Source: CAZFBA01 sp964517135
GTDB taxonomy: Bacteria; Cyanobacteriota; Vampirovibrionia; JBFMGH01
DNA length: 64,000 nt
Assembly: GCA_964517135.1 (NCBI GenBank)
Contig: CAZFBA010000018.1
Span: 17,311 to 81,310 of the forward strand
Direction: 5' to 3'
Below are positions 28,163 through 37,800 of the stretch, piece after piece (the first letter of the stretch is position 1; the number at the start of each line of letters is the position of its first letter). The notes under the pieces were generated by a model. The model made no database searches and was not told the DNA's origin. It saw nothing but the letters and a program-made list of their open reading frames with translations. Made by a program: the position numbers and the translations under genes.

Positions 28163-29104
28163 TTATATTATTAGCTTAATCATCATTGGTACCCCCCCGA
28201 GGGTCAGGTACATAAGGATAGTCCATATTCCTGAGGCCAGCTCAATGTTTTTAGCAGCTTTTGAAGTTTTATATTTCAGAAAAATTATTGCAGGCAAAGA
28301 ACAGGCGATAACAAAAATTGTTAAAAAGGGTGCAGCTTCGAGAATAAAGCCTGCAAAATAACAGGCAATAAAAGACAGGATACAGGTACAGTATATAATT
28401 ATAAGCCATATTATGGTTGCTTTTTCAGTGCCAAATATATTTGAATAGGTTTCTACACCATTTTCTTCATCTTCTTTTGTTCGTATTTTACGTCCAATTT
28501 CAATTACAATACCATTTAAGAAGGTAATAACAAGGAAAACTATCAGCCCTTTTGAAGGTTTTACTTCATAATTAAGCCAGTCCAGGCCAGTTGTGTAGAA
28601 GTCTATGAGGGGCATTATAAACATATGAGAAAGCATATAAATTATTGGATGTTGTAATAACCAGTTTTTACAGAAAAATTCTTTGTTCATAAGAAACATA
28701 TATGCCATAACAGAAGCATAAGCAATAAGCATAACAGGCATAAATATTGCATTCAGTGTAATTTGAATACTAATTATGATGATAATTATCCATTTAATTT
28801 CATTTAGAGAGACTAACCCTCTGGGGACAGGTCTATATGGTTGGTATATGGAATCCTTTTCATAATCTTTGAACTCATCAAACAATCTAAGAAGAAAAAA
28901 GAATATGAAAGATGTAATAGCACCTATTATAAATAACTTAAAATCAATAAAGCCTTCTTCTCCTCTGCTTAACCTGGAATAAGATATAGCTGAAAAGGTA
29001 AAAGCAGTTGTCATAAGGGCATAGCCTAACAGAGGAAATCTTTCTGATTGGTATATCCAGAGTCTTTTTGCTATTGATTGGTTATTTTCTTCAGTGTTAT
29101 TCAT
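28163..29104 (-). CDS. UbiA-family membrane prenyltransferase
   Basis: The protein has 313 residues from the ATG at 29104, one base after the HMG-CoA reductase stop. The longer frame opening at 29236 lies inside that gene and is unlikely. About eight transmembrane helices are visible. The first aspartate-rich motif is RLFDEFKDYEKD, followed by RPVPRGLVS. The second is GRKIRTKEDEENGVETY. UbiA enzymes attach a polyprenyl or other isoprenoid chain to an aromatic or lipid acceptor. The chain and acceptor cannot be told. Tight spacing on both sides places it in the middle of a three-gene operon with HMG-CoA reductase and a phosphotransferase-like enzyme. Confidence 0.87.
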   Translation of the reverse strand: MNNTEENNQSIAKRLWIYQSERFPLLGYALMTTAFTFSAISYSRLSRGEEGFIDFKLFIIGAITSFIFFFLLRLFDEFKDYEKDSIYQPYRPVPRGLVSLNEIKWIIIIIISIQITLNAIFMPVMLIAYASVMAYMFLMNKEFFCKNWLLQHPIIYMLSHMFIMPLIDFYTTGLDWLNYEVKPSKGLIVFLVITFLNGIVIEIGRKIRTKEDEENGVETYSNIFGTEKATIIWLIIIYCTCILSFIACYFAGFILEAAPFLTIFVIACSLPAIIFLKYKTSKAAKNIELASGIWTILMYLTLGGVPMMIKLII

Positions 29105-29105
29105 A

Positions 29106-30383
29106 TTATTTTCTACCGAACAGGGTGTGGGCTCTTGCAAAGTCTCCTGAAGCAATAGAGGCACAAATTGATATTTCTCCACATAAGGCAACGGCGGCGC
29201 ATATTTCAGCAAATTTAATAGCTTTTCCAGTGCCATAGCATCCTATAATATTCAGGCACTCAGTCATTGTAGGTAGATATGTTCCACCACCAACCGTACC
29301 TACAATAAGATTAGGCAGAGTTACACTGATATATAGATCCCCATCAGAATTTAAGTCAAAACGAGTAATGCCTATAGATGCTTCAGAAACGGTTGCAACA
29401 TCCTGACCACAGGCCAAAAAGATAGCAGTGAGGCAGTTTGCCACATGAAAGTTAACACCAATTGATCCTGACTGAATGCCGTTAACTATTGCTGCCTTCC
29501 ATGCTTCAAAAATGTTTTCTGTAGTGGTGTTCAAGTATTTTTCTACTATTTTCCCCGCTAAAAGGGCCTCAGCAGTGACTTTTTTCCCTCTAACAGAAGA
29601 TAGAGAAATGGCAGAAGCTTTTTTATCTCCTGAAAGATTTGATTCAACGAGCCAAAATTGGGGTTTTACAGGTGTATTTTTAATTATATATTTACATATA
29701 GCATCTGTACAGATGGTTATCATGTTTTGTCCGGAAGCATCGCCAGTAGTAAATTCAAAAACAAGGGTAATTTGATTACCTTCTATGTTAGGTTTTACGT
29801 CTTCAAGCTTGCCGTGAGAAGTTATTGTTGCTATTATTTCTCGATATTTTTCGATATTAGCCATAACCCATAAGGTGAATTCAGCTGTTTCTGAAAAGTT
29901 TTTGAACTTAAAAAGGGGTGTTCTTTGTATGGCTTCAGAGAGGCAGATGCTGGATGCTCCTCCTGAAAGTGATATAGCTTTTGCTCCTCTATTGTAGGAA
30001 GCTATGAGAGCTCCTTCTGATGTTGCTAATGGAATGTAATAATCTCCTTTAGCCCTACTGCCATTAACCCTTAGTGGGCCAATAATCCCTGTAGGTACCT
30101 GTGTCATGCCTATATAATGTTCAATATTTCCTTTTAGAGTTTCAGGGTTAGAGAATTGTTTTTTACCTGTAAGGTAGTCTATCTTGGTAGATGTTTTTTT
30201 TTCGATAAGGTTAATCCTTTTCTGGCAGGCATCTTGATTCCAGCATCTAAGACCAGGTATATCATCAGGCAAAGGGGTACTTTCAGTATCTTCAGGTGCA
30301 ATTTTCTTTTTGAACTCATCGATAGTACCCTCCTGAAGAAGTTTATTGATTTTGTTTAGAGCTTTTTCCCCTGGTATAGTCAT
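29106..30383 (-). CDS. 3-hydroxy-3-methylglutaryl-CoA reductase
   Basis: The 425-residue enzyme forms mevalonate from HMG-CoA with NAD(P)H. The ATG at 30383 is preferred over an in-frame GTG three codons upstream because AGGTG lies six bases before it. Catalytic residues are present: Glu123 in ATSEGALIAS, Lys254 in SGDKKASAIS, Asp328 in ACGQDVATV and His419 in DFARAHTLFGR. The cofactor motif TTGDASGQN (212-220) is the class I-like form with two substitutions. There is no membrane anchor. It heads an operon with UbiA and an RPH-like enzyme. No other mevalonate-pathway gene is in this window. Confidence 0.9.
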   Translation of the reverse strand: MTIPGEKALNKINKLLQEGTIDEFKKKIAPEDTESTPLPDDIPGLRCWNQDACQKRINLIEKKTSTKIDYLTGKKQFSNPETLKGNIEHYIGMTQVPTGIIGPLRVNGSRAKGDYYIPLATSEGALIASYNRGAKAISLSGGASSICLSEAIQRTPLFKFKNFSETAEFTLWVMANIEKYREIIATITSHGKLEDVKPNIEGNQITLVFEFTTGDASGQNMITICTDAICKYIIKNTPVKPQFWLVESNLSGDKKASAISLSSVRGKKVTAEALLAGKIVEKYLNTTTENIFEAWKAAIVNGIQSGSIGVNFHVANCLTAIFLACGQDVATVSEASIGITRFDLNSDGDLYISVTLPNLIVGTVGGGTYLPTMTECLNIIGCYGTGKAIKFAEICAAVALCGEISICASIASGDFARAHTLFGRK

Positions 30384-30863
30384 AAAGAACACCTGTTATA
30401 GTTTTGATTAACAAAACCATTTTAATATAAATCATACAGTCTGGTTAATTTTTTTCTGAGTGTTAGGTTTTTGGGCATGTGGGTCCAAAAACCTAACCTG
30501 ACATATCTCTTCGTTGAACCCTGGTAATAGTTTTTGCTAGTTTCTTTAATTTAACTTCCTGTTAAATTTTCTAATCCAAAAAAGATATTATGACCGGTTT
30601 TATATATCTAAATAAAATCTTTTACCGGACACCAGTGAATATAAATAAAGTTTAAAGATAAATAGAATTTTGTTAAACCTTTAAAATTAAGCGTTTTAGA
30701 TTTTTTGAATCTTTGAAAATATTTGTTTTTCTATTTTTGGGCAATTTATACAGGTCAAATGTTTTTATATATATAAGGAGTGACATTCTTATAAGTCTAG
30801 AAATTTAGCTCAAAACAGGGGAGTAGTTAAAAGTTTTAAATTTTAAAAACAGGGAGGTCAGCA
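30384..30863. other. Divergent intergenic region with a strong palindrome
   Basis: These 480 bases lie between the HMG-CoA reductase operon (reverse) and the repeat-protein gene (forward). No gene is visible. A perfect 13-bp inverted repeat occupies 30462-30497, described separately. The rest is AT-rich, including a TATATATATAAGGAG string near 30770-30780 that has no usable start codon after it. Confidence 0.45.
30462..30497. promoter_or_regulatory. Perfect 13-bp inverted repeat upstream of the HMG-CoA reductase operon
   Basis: GTTAGGTTTTTGG (30462-30474) and its exact complement CCAAAAACCTAAC (30485-30497) flank a 10-base loop. It lies about 80 bases upstream of the reductase start. Neither strand has a T run directly after it, so it is not a standard terminator. 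An operator or a 5' leader RNA hairpin is more likely. Confidence 0.45.
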
Positions 30864-31445
30864 ATGACAATAATTTTCAATGATTCAAATTTTAATGTGG
30901 CTAATTCATCAAACATTGAAGCTGGTATTATTAAGTCAACTGGTGGTGATGACAATTATTTTCTTAATCGTGCAGAAAAAATTACCGGTAATGCTGATAA
31001 TCTAGCTAATGTGTTGGAGCAGGCTCCAGTTGTAGGCGGTCTGTGGGCAGCAGAAGCCAGATTTGCTGGTGAAGTTCTTGCCTTGCCGGATAAAGCAAGA
31101 GGGGCTGCTACTAATCTTGCTGGTAATGTTCTTCAGACAGAAGGTGAAATTATTGAAGGTGGTTATAAGCTTGTTGGAAATGGTTTTAATGTAGCTGGAA
31201 ACCTGGCAGATAATACATCCACTTTGATTACTGATAAGGCTGATGGAATTGCAGATAAGCTGGAAAATGTACCGGTTTTGGGTGGCCTCTGGGCAGCTGA
31301 AGCACGTGTTGCAGGTGAAATTCTTGCCTTACCTTCAAAAATTGGTGGTGCTATTTATCATACTGCTGGCAATGCTTATAATGCAGTCGGTGAAACAATT
31401 GGTGGGCTTTATGAAAAAGCAGGAAGCCTGATCAAGAAGCTTTAA
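30864..31445 (+). CDS. Internally repeated small-residue-rich protein of unknown function
   Basis: This 193-residue protein has a strong GGGAGG ribosome site. It contains two copies of a segment of about 48 residues (about 44-91 and 126-173), each with the core GGLWAAEAR followed by AGE and LALP. It is rich in Gly, Ala and Asn, with alternating hydrophobic positions that could form amphipathic helices. It has no classical signal peptide, no cysteines and no family I recognise. A terminator follows at once, so it is monocistronic. It could be a surface, pore-like or storage protein; nothing in the sequence decides. Confidence 0.75.
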   Translation: MTIIFNDSNFNVANSSNIEAGIIKSTGGDDNYFLNRAEKITGNADNLANVLEQAPVVGGLWAAEARFAGEVLALPDKARGAATNLAGNVLQTEGEIIEGGYKLVGNGFNVAGNLADNTSTLITDKADGIADKLENVPVLGGLWAAEARVAGEILALPSKIGGAIYHTAGNAYNAVGETIGGLYEKAGSLIKKL

Positions 31446-31457
31446 TTCTTTATTAAT

Positions 31458-31507
31458 AAAGCAAACAACCTTAAGAATTTCTCTTAAAGCCTGGTTTGCT
31501 TTGTTTT
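31458..31507 (+). terminator. Terminator of the repeat-protein gene
   Basis: AAAGCAAAC (31458-31466) pairs with GTTTGCTTT, and the interior CTTAAGA region adds a second stem. The hairpin ends in TTGTTTTAG. It begins 13 bases after the stop codon. Confidence 0.75.
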
Positions 31508-31517
31508 AGAGTTTTGA

Positions 31518-32369
31518 TTATTGTTTTTTAAGCAAAGATTCGGGAAAATTAATAATTGCACTTTGATCTGTAACTACTGTGCTTATATTTGGGCTTAATT
31601 TTCTGACATACTCATACTGTATTAGTTGTGGGTTCTGTCTTAAAGCTCTTCCTCTTTCTTCAAGAGCACCGGCTTCTCCTTCTGCTTCAATAATTTTTCT
31701 TTCTTTTTCTTTTTTCTCTTTATCAAGGATATATTTCATTCTTTCAGCTTCTTGCATAGCAACCTGTTTCTGTTCAATAGCATTTGAAAATTCTTGTGAG
31801 AACTTAATATCTCTGATTAGAATTTCATTAACATTGATATAGTATTTTTTTAATTCGGTAGTGATATTAGTTAGAATGTCTTTTTCAAGTTGTGCCCTTG
31901 TTCCTGAATAAAGTCTTTCTGCAGAAAAGCCCGCCACCACATTTCGTGTTGCTGATCTAACGATTGGTTTAACCACTTTTTCTACATATTCAGAGCCTAT
32001 TTCCTGATGAAGCTTCCATGCATCATCTGAATCAATGTAATAGATAATAGAAAGCTCAGTATTAACAGTTTGTCCATCAGATGTTAAAGAGTTTATAGAA
32101 TCTGCTCCTCCCATGAATCTAGATTGTACTTTTACGTCATACTTGGTTACAATCTGAATAACAGGCAGCACAAGGTGCATGCCCTCTCCAAGGCTCCTGT
32201 CCTCAACTCCACTAAAAGTATTAAAGACAACACCACGCTCACCAGTACCAATTATAGTAATAGACATTGATAATATTGTTAGAACAATAATGGCTATTAA
32301 GCCTGTGAGAATCATAGTTATGTTTTTCTTATCAAAACTAAAGGATTTGTCAAATCTATTTGGGGTCAT
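31518..32369 (-). CDS. Prohibitin-like SPFH/Band 7 membrane protein
   Basis: This 283-residue protein has one N-terminal transmembrane helix (about 16-36). It is followed by the SPFH domain opening with GTGERGVVFNTFSGVEDRSL and containing PVIQIVTKYDVKVQ. A Glu/Lys/Ala-rich coiled coil sits at about 195-245. This is the prohibitin family layout: large membrane-bound rings linked to membrane organisation and protease control. CAGGAG precedes the start. It is a single-gene unit on the reverse strand; no NfeD or FtsH partner is adjacent. Confidence 0.88.
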   Translation of the reverse strand: MTPNRFDKSFSFDKKNITMILTGLIAIIVLTILSMSITIIGTGERGVVFNTFSGVEDRSLGEGMHLVLPVIQIVTKYDVKVQSRFMGGADSINSLTSDGQTVNTELSIIYYIDSDDAWKLHQEIGSEYVEKVVKPIVRSATRNVVAGFSAERLYSGTRAQLEKDILTNITTELKKYYINVNEILIRDIKFSQEFSNAIEQKQVAMQEAERMKYILDKEKKEKERKIIEAEGEAGALEERGRALRQNPQLIQYEYVRKLSPNISTVVTDQSAIINFPESLLKKQ

Positions 32370-32662
32370 AATGTTTCTCCTGTTTTGTTACTGTGCTCAT
32401 ATTTGTATTCGTTCAATCTTAACAACAAAAAGTTTTTTTATCCAGCCAGCATTTTCTATTGAAAAGCTTAAAACATTTATTATTAAAGTCTGGTCGTTGT
32501 TAAGATATTAAAAATCTAAAACTTTTAATAATTCTTTTTTCCATTTAAAATAATACTTTCGTGGATCTGTTTTAAGAGAGAAATTAAATATTTCTGGATA
32601 AACTCTTTTAACATTATTGTTTTGACCTGATTAAGCCAGCTTTATAGGAATAATTACTTGAA

Positions 32663-34396
32663 ATGATCTCGAAAAAGGAAGCTTTATTAAAACAGGACTA
32701 TCTCGGAAAAATTATTGATAGTTTTTCAAGTATTTCAAGCTTGTCGATTGCTTTATTTAGTTACCCGGCTTTCGACTTAATTTACAAAGCCAACCAGGAT
32801 TTAATATGCTCAAAATGTATAAGGGCACAAGACTCAACCCGTGTCTCTTGTAATGAAATATTTGAATCTTTTAAGCAAAATGATTATATAGAAGGTGAAA
32901 CAACCATTACAGAGTGTAAGAACGGCTTTTCGATTGCTGTATCACCAGTATATTTTGATAATAATTTGACTGCTATTCTTAAAATAGGTCAATTTTTTAG
33001 AGAAAAACCTGATTACAATAATTTTCTAAAACATTTTCAAAATGTAAGTATTGATCAAAACGTCCTTCTGGAGAGATTAAAGAAGTTACCTATAGTTAGT
33101 GAAGAACAAATTAAAGCTATTATCAATCATTTGATGCTAACTATTACTATTTTTACTGATCTTGATAAAAAAAATAATGACTGTATTGCTAATGAAAAGC
33201 TTTTTAAACTGTCAAGCAATACCCTGAATGATACTATTGATAAGTTAAAACAATCTGAAATAAAATACAAAAACCTATTTAATAACCTTAACGATGCTGT
33301 TGTGTATATGAAACTGGTTTACGATAGTAATAACAACCCTTCAGATTTTGTATTTATTGATTATAACCCTGCATTTGAAAGGTTTATAGGTCATAAAAAA
33401 CAAGAACTAATAGGAAAAAGCGTTATTCAAACTCTAAAACCACACCAGATTGAACATTTAGATACATACATAGATGTTGCATTAACTGGAAAAACAGCAT
33501 ACTTAGAGATTTATTATCAGCCTGGCGAAAAATACCTGAATATTACTGCTTTTTCTCTCGAAAAGAATGAACTTGTAATTGTTTTTAACGATATTACTTT
33601 GTATGCCAATAAAGAAAAATACTATGCATTAGAACTTGAAAAACTTGATTCTCTCCTCAAAATAAAAAAACAGGAACTAGATGATATGCAATTGCTCTTA
33701 CAGGATGCCAAAAAACTAAAACTCAATTTTGCTTCGGCTCTTTCTCACGAGCTTAAAACGCCATTGATTGCAATTCATGGCTTTACAGAAATGCTTCAAA
33801 AAGAATATTTTGGCAAAATAAACGATAAACAAAGAGAATATCTGGAGCTTGTTATTTCTTGTAGCAGTCAGCTACAGGATCTTATTAATAATTTGCTTGA
33901 ATTAATCAAAATAGATGCCGGTTATATGAATCTCAATCTGGAAGAATTTCCAATATTAGAAGAAATGAAAAGTATAATAACTCTAATAATGCCTGTTTAT
34001 AATAATCATAAGGTTTCTTTGATTTATAATTTTAATAATATCAGTGAAAATATAAATGCTGATAGAAATAAATTCAAGCAAATACTTTATAATCTTCTTT
34101 CATATTCTCTGAAAAAGTCTTCTGAAAGAGAAAAGGTGATATTGTCAGCCCAAATAAAAGTTAATGAGCTAATAATTAAAGTTCAAGATAAAGGGAAATA
34201 TAAAAATGACCTGAATGTTGAATCTGTATCTTCTGAAAAAGATGCAAATAATCTTAAAGATCTGACTTTAAGTATTTCTAAATCAGATCTAATATTGTGC
34301 AAAAGACTTGTTGAACTTCACAAAGGTAGTCTGATTTATGAATCATTTAATGATGAATATAATACATTTGTATTGACTCTGCCTCTTTTTCAGTAA
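32663..34396 (+). CDS. PocR-domain sensor histidine kinase with decayed ATPase domain
   Basis: The protein has 577 residues and no membrane segment. Residues about 10-115 are a PocR-type sensory domain with conserved cysteines at 49, 52, 63 and 85. A PAS domain follows at about 200-310. HisKA has ALSHELKTPLIAIHGF with His362. The ATPase region (about 465-577) lacks key parts. The N box is NLLSYS (Tyr481 for the magnesium-binding Asn), the G1 box is DKGKYKN instead of DxGxG, and the G2 glycine box cannot be found. It may act as a phosphotransfer scaffold or sensor rather than a kinase. GGAA about 12 bases upstream is a weak ribosome site. Confidence 0.8.
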   Translation: MISKKEALLKQDYLGKIIDSFSSISSLSIALFSYPAFDLIYKANQDLICSKCIRAQDSTRVSCNEIFESFKQNDYIEGETTITECKNGFSIAVSPVYFDNNLTAILKIGQFFREKPDYNNFLKHFQNVSIDQNVLLERLKKLPIVSEEQIKAIINHLMLTITIFTDLDKKNNDCIANEKLFKLSSNTLNDTIDKLKQSEIKYKNLFNNLNDAVVYMKLVYDSNNNPSDFVFIDYNPAFERFIGHKKQELIGKSVIQTLKPHQIEHLDTYIDVALTGKTAYLEIYYQPGEKYLNITAFSLEKNELVIVFNDITLYANKEKYYALELEKLDSLLKIKKQELDDMQLLLQDAKKLKLNFASALSHELKTPLIAIHGFTEMLQKEYFGKINDKQREYLELVISCSSQLQDLINNLLELIKIDAGYMNLNLEEFPILEEMKSIITLIMPVYNNHKVSLIYNFNNISENINADRNKFKQILYNLLSYSLKKSSEREKVILSAQIKVNELIIKVQDKGKYKNDLNVESVSSEKDANNLKDLTLSISKSDLILCKRLVELHKGSLIYESFNDEYNTFVLTLPLFQ

Positions 34397-34484
34397 TTAA
34401 ATAATTTTGTAAAAACTCAAAACAACCCTTAAATAGATATTTAAGTGTGTTAAAATGGCTATAAAGTTCTATTGATAAATGTTT

Positions 34485-34818
34485 AAGACTAATGCATAAC
34501 TATACCATTCCACGTAAATAATTAATATATGCTGATAGAATTCAGTATCTATAATCTGGAATCTTTAAATTACTTTCAAGGATCAGTATATAACAATCAA
34601 TTTTCTGTTTTCGATTTTCAAAAATTTTAAAAGTAAAGATATGGGTTGAACGAGCAGGCAACCACTTGCTGAGAAAGATCACAAGAAATTACTGCCCCGG
34701 GGGGGGGGATAGCCGCTTTGCAGGCGAGGGGGGGGTAGTGCCCCCTTTATGGGGTCAGGTGCCAGTCATGGCACGGGTTTTGAAAATCGAAAACTTTTAA
34801 GTCATTCACTGATCTTTG
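34485..34818 (+). repeat. Repeat family 1, copy A (inverted-repeat element, interrupted left arm)
   Basis: The core at 34607-34794 (188 bp) is bounded by perfect 17-bp inverted repeats, GTTTTCGATTTTCAAAA and TTTTGAAAATCGAAAAC. The outer left arm AAGACTAATGCATAACTATA (34485-34504) is shared with two other copies but is separated from the core by about 85 inserted bases. Inside are small hairpins (GTGCCAgtcaTGGCAC; CCCC/GGGG) and runs of 10 and 8 G. The same core occurs inverted at 62143-62327. It ends one base before the stop codon of treY. Confidence 0.8.
34547..34590 (-). repeat. Short repeat family 3, copy A
   Basis: About 44 bases, read on the minus strand from TATACTGATCCTTGAAAGTA, match 62083-62126 at roughly 38 of 43 positions. 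It forms most of the insertion in the left arm of repeat family 1 copy A. Confidence 0.6.
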
Positions 34819-34819
34819 T

Positions 34820-37800
34820 TTATGAATTATTTTCAGTGGTTTCAAAATTATCAAAAGATATATCTTCTTTATTATCTTTTTCAATTTGCATCTCACCAAA
34901 GATAACAGCGACCGGTAGTATGTTTAATAGCTTACCAGCAAGTATATCTACCTCTAAATCAGCAATATATTCTTTTGTATAAATGTTGCTCCAGTTATAA
35001 TGTTTATATTCTTCAGGTATAATAACTTTTGTGTCTTTCCATAAATCACTGGATACAGGTAAAATATTATCTTTAGAGACAAGACTATACATTAAACGTG
35101 GTACAATAACAATTATCGCTTCGCCTTTATACTTTCTAATAAAGGCTACAATATTTTCAGCTTTTTCTCCTTCTGTTTGAAGGGGAATATAGTTACCATA
35201 TTTAAATAAATCTGAATGAGCATTTCTAAACTTTAATGTTGCTGCTGTGATGAAGATTTTCATTGCACCTGATTCAAGAGGCATAAGAATTGAGTGGAAT
35301 TGAGTGGGTTCAATATTTTTATTTTCAAGGTTTAAGTGGATCAAACTTTTAACCTGATCCAGCATGTGTTGAGAGTGTTGATAATTTACAGGCCTCCTGT
35401 TATCAGGATCTACAAGACTGAAATCAAATAATTCGTTGCCCTGATAAATATCTGGAACACCAGGACAGGTAAATTTAAGTACACACTGTGAAATAGAATT
35501 TAAATATCCTCGCAAAATGATTTCCTGCTGGAATGATATAAATTCTTTCCAGAATGGATGCTTTTCTGGAGACGTTAAAACACGCCTTATGAAGTTACAA
35601 ATCGCATCTTCATAGGCTTGATTAATGTTTAGCCAGCTTGTATGGTTTTTGGCTTCACGAATAGCCTTTAACATATACTGCTCAATACGGTTAATCATTG
35701 CATCAAGCTCATCTTTGTCAAGAAATTTACCTGGCCAGATGCCAATTAGTGTTTGATAGAATAAATATTCATCATTTTTATCAGGATAAAAAGATTTATC
35801 TACACGGCTTTTCTTCATTTTATTAAGCTGACTCCATCGATTGACCTTTTTTTGCCAGAGCTCAGGTATCTCTGAAAGTACACTAATTCTAGCTCTTACA
35901 TCTTCAGATCTCTTCGTGTCGTGAGTTGAAGAGTTTAACATATTATGCGGGCAATAATTGAACCTTGCAATGTTTTGCTGATGGAACTCATAAACAGATA
36001 AACCAAAGTTTGCTGGCTCTCCTCCTACTTCATTGATAGAAATAAGCCTGTTATATCTATAAAAACTGGTATCTTCAAGCCCCTTTGCCATTAATGGCCC
36101 GGTGTATTGCTGGAATTTCATGGCAAACTTTAATATTTCTTGATAGGCTGAAGACTCTTTATTATCTTCAAATTCAGCTATTAATATCTTTTCTATAAAA
36201 TCAAAAATTGCAGGATCAGTAGAAAAGCTTCTCTTCTTCGCTGCTCCTACTGCCCACTTAATATAATCAATATCTTTACTGGTTTTATCTTTTTCTGATA
36301 TGTATGTTCTGTATACTGGGAAATGTGCAATAATCTCTTCAAGCGCATTTCTAAGGCTATTGAGAGTATAATCCCGTGAAATATAGTAACTTTCAGATAT
36401 TTTATTAATATAATTTGACAGAACATTTAATTCACCAGTAAGAGAGCTTTTCATTATTAATTTTTTACATTCTACAACCATTTCATGAAAATCAATTGTA
36501 TTATTTATGAATTTAGAATAGATTTTTGACAACTTTTTATCGTTATCTTTACATATAAACAGATTATTAACAGCGTTTAAAAATTCATAACCAACAGAAC
36601 CACTAACTGCCCAGTTTTCTGGCAGGCGTTCAAATGGTGCCAGAATCTTTTCGACAACAACATAAATAGGCAACCTGTCGTTTCCGCAGAGTGTCTCTTC
36701 AGCAGGATTAAACGATATTCCAAGCCTTCTTGCAGCTTCTTCTTGAAGCCGGTAGAAGTATTGAGCAGGATTAAATAACCCATCTGGATGATCTATGCGC
36801 AATCCATCAATTTGCCGTTGTTCAATTAGCTCAAATATAAACCTGTGGGTATTTGTAAAGACAGCAGGTATTTCTACAGAAATGCCTGCAAGGTCATTGA
36901 CGTCGAAAAATCTCCTGTAGTTAATTTCATCAGAGGATACTCTCCAATAAGCCAGCCTGTAGGCTTGTTCTTCAAGTAAATTGTGCATTCTAACGTGAGA
37001 TACCGGATCCTCAGGTTTTGGTTGAAAGTCATAAAGGTTTTCTTTGATAAACTCTTCAATAACATAATTGCTTTGACATATCTTCGAAAGGCGTTTAAGG
37101 GCAATATCGGTCTCTCTTTTTCTTTCCCTTAAAAGCTCAGGGTTTTTCTCAGTGTTTGCAGGAAGATTTTTAAATTCAGTTATAATACTTTTGTATTCTA
37201 AGAAATCAGGGTTTGAACTACCCAGTCTCGATGCTAGAACTTCTTCTCTATAACTTAAAATGCCGGCATATGAAGAAGGGTTAACAGGAAACTCATGTTC
37301 ATAGTAATAAATTATTATCTTGCCTGTGTTTCTGGAAAATTTAAATTTTAATTGCCCGCTGGCCAAGATATTTCCATAATGTTCGCCCAGAACAGGTACT
37401 AAAACCTTGTTTTTTAGCTCGGGTTTTAGTGGTTCCCAGTCAATATCAAAATACTCAGAATATTCAGAAGCCGGACCATTTTCCAGTACATCCATCCACC
37501 AGTGGTTTTCTTTGCTAATTCCCATGTGGTTTGGAACAATATCAACGATTAGTCCCATATCGTTTTTTCTTAATTGATTAACAAAGTAATAAAAATCTTC
37601 TTTACTTCCAAGTGAAGGGTTAAAGGCATTGTGATTTATGATATCATATCCGTGTGTGCTATTTTCTCTTGCGCAAAGCAGCGGAGAGGCATAACAATGT
37701 GAAATGCCCAGTTCTTTTAAGTAAGGGATAAGTTCTGCTGCATTTCTGAATGTAAAATTCTGGTTGAACTGCAATCTGTATGTACAATCAGGTATTTTAG

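Noticed and set aside
34485..34818. CRISPR array
   Set aside because: The repeats are long, few, dispersed and inverted, with no regular spacer pattern and no cas genes.
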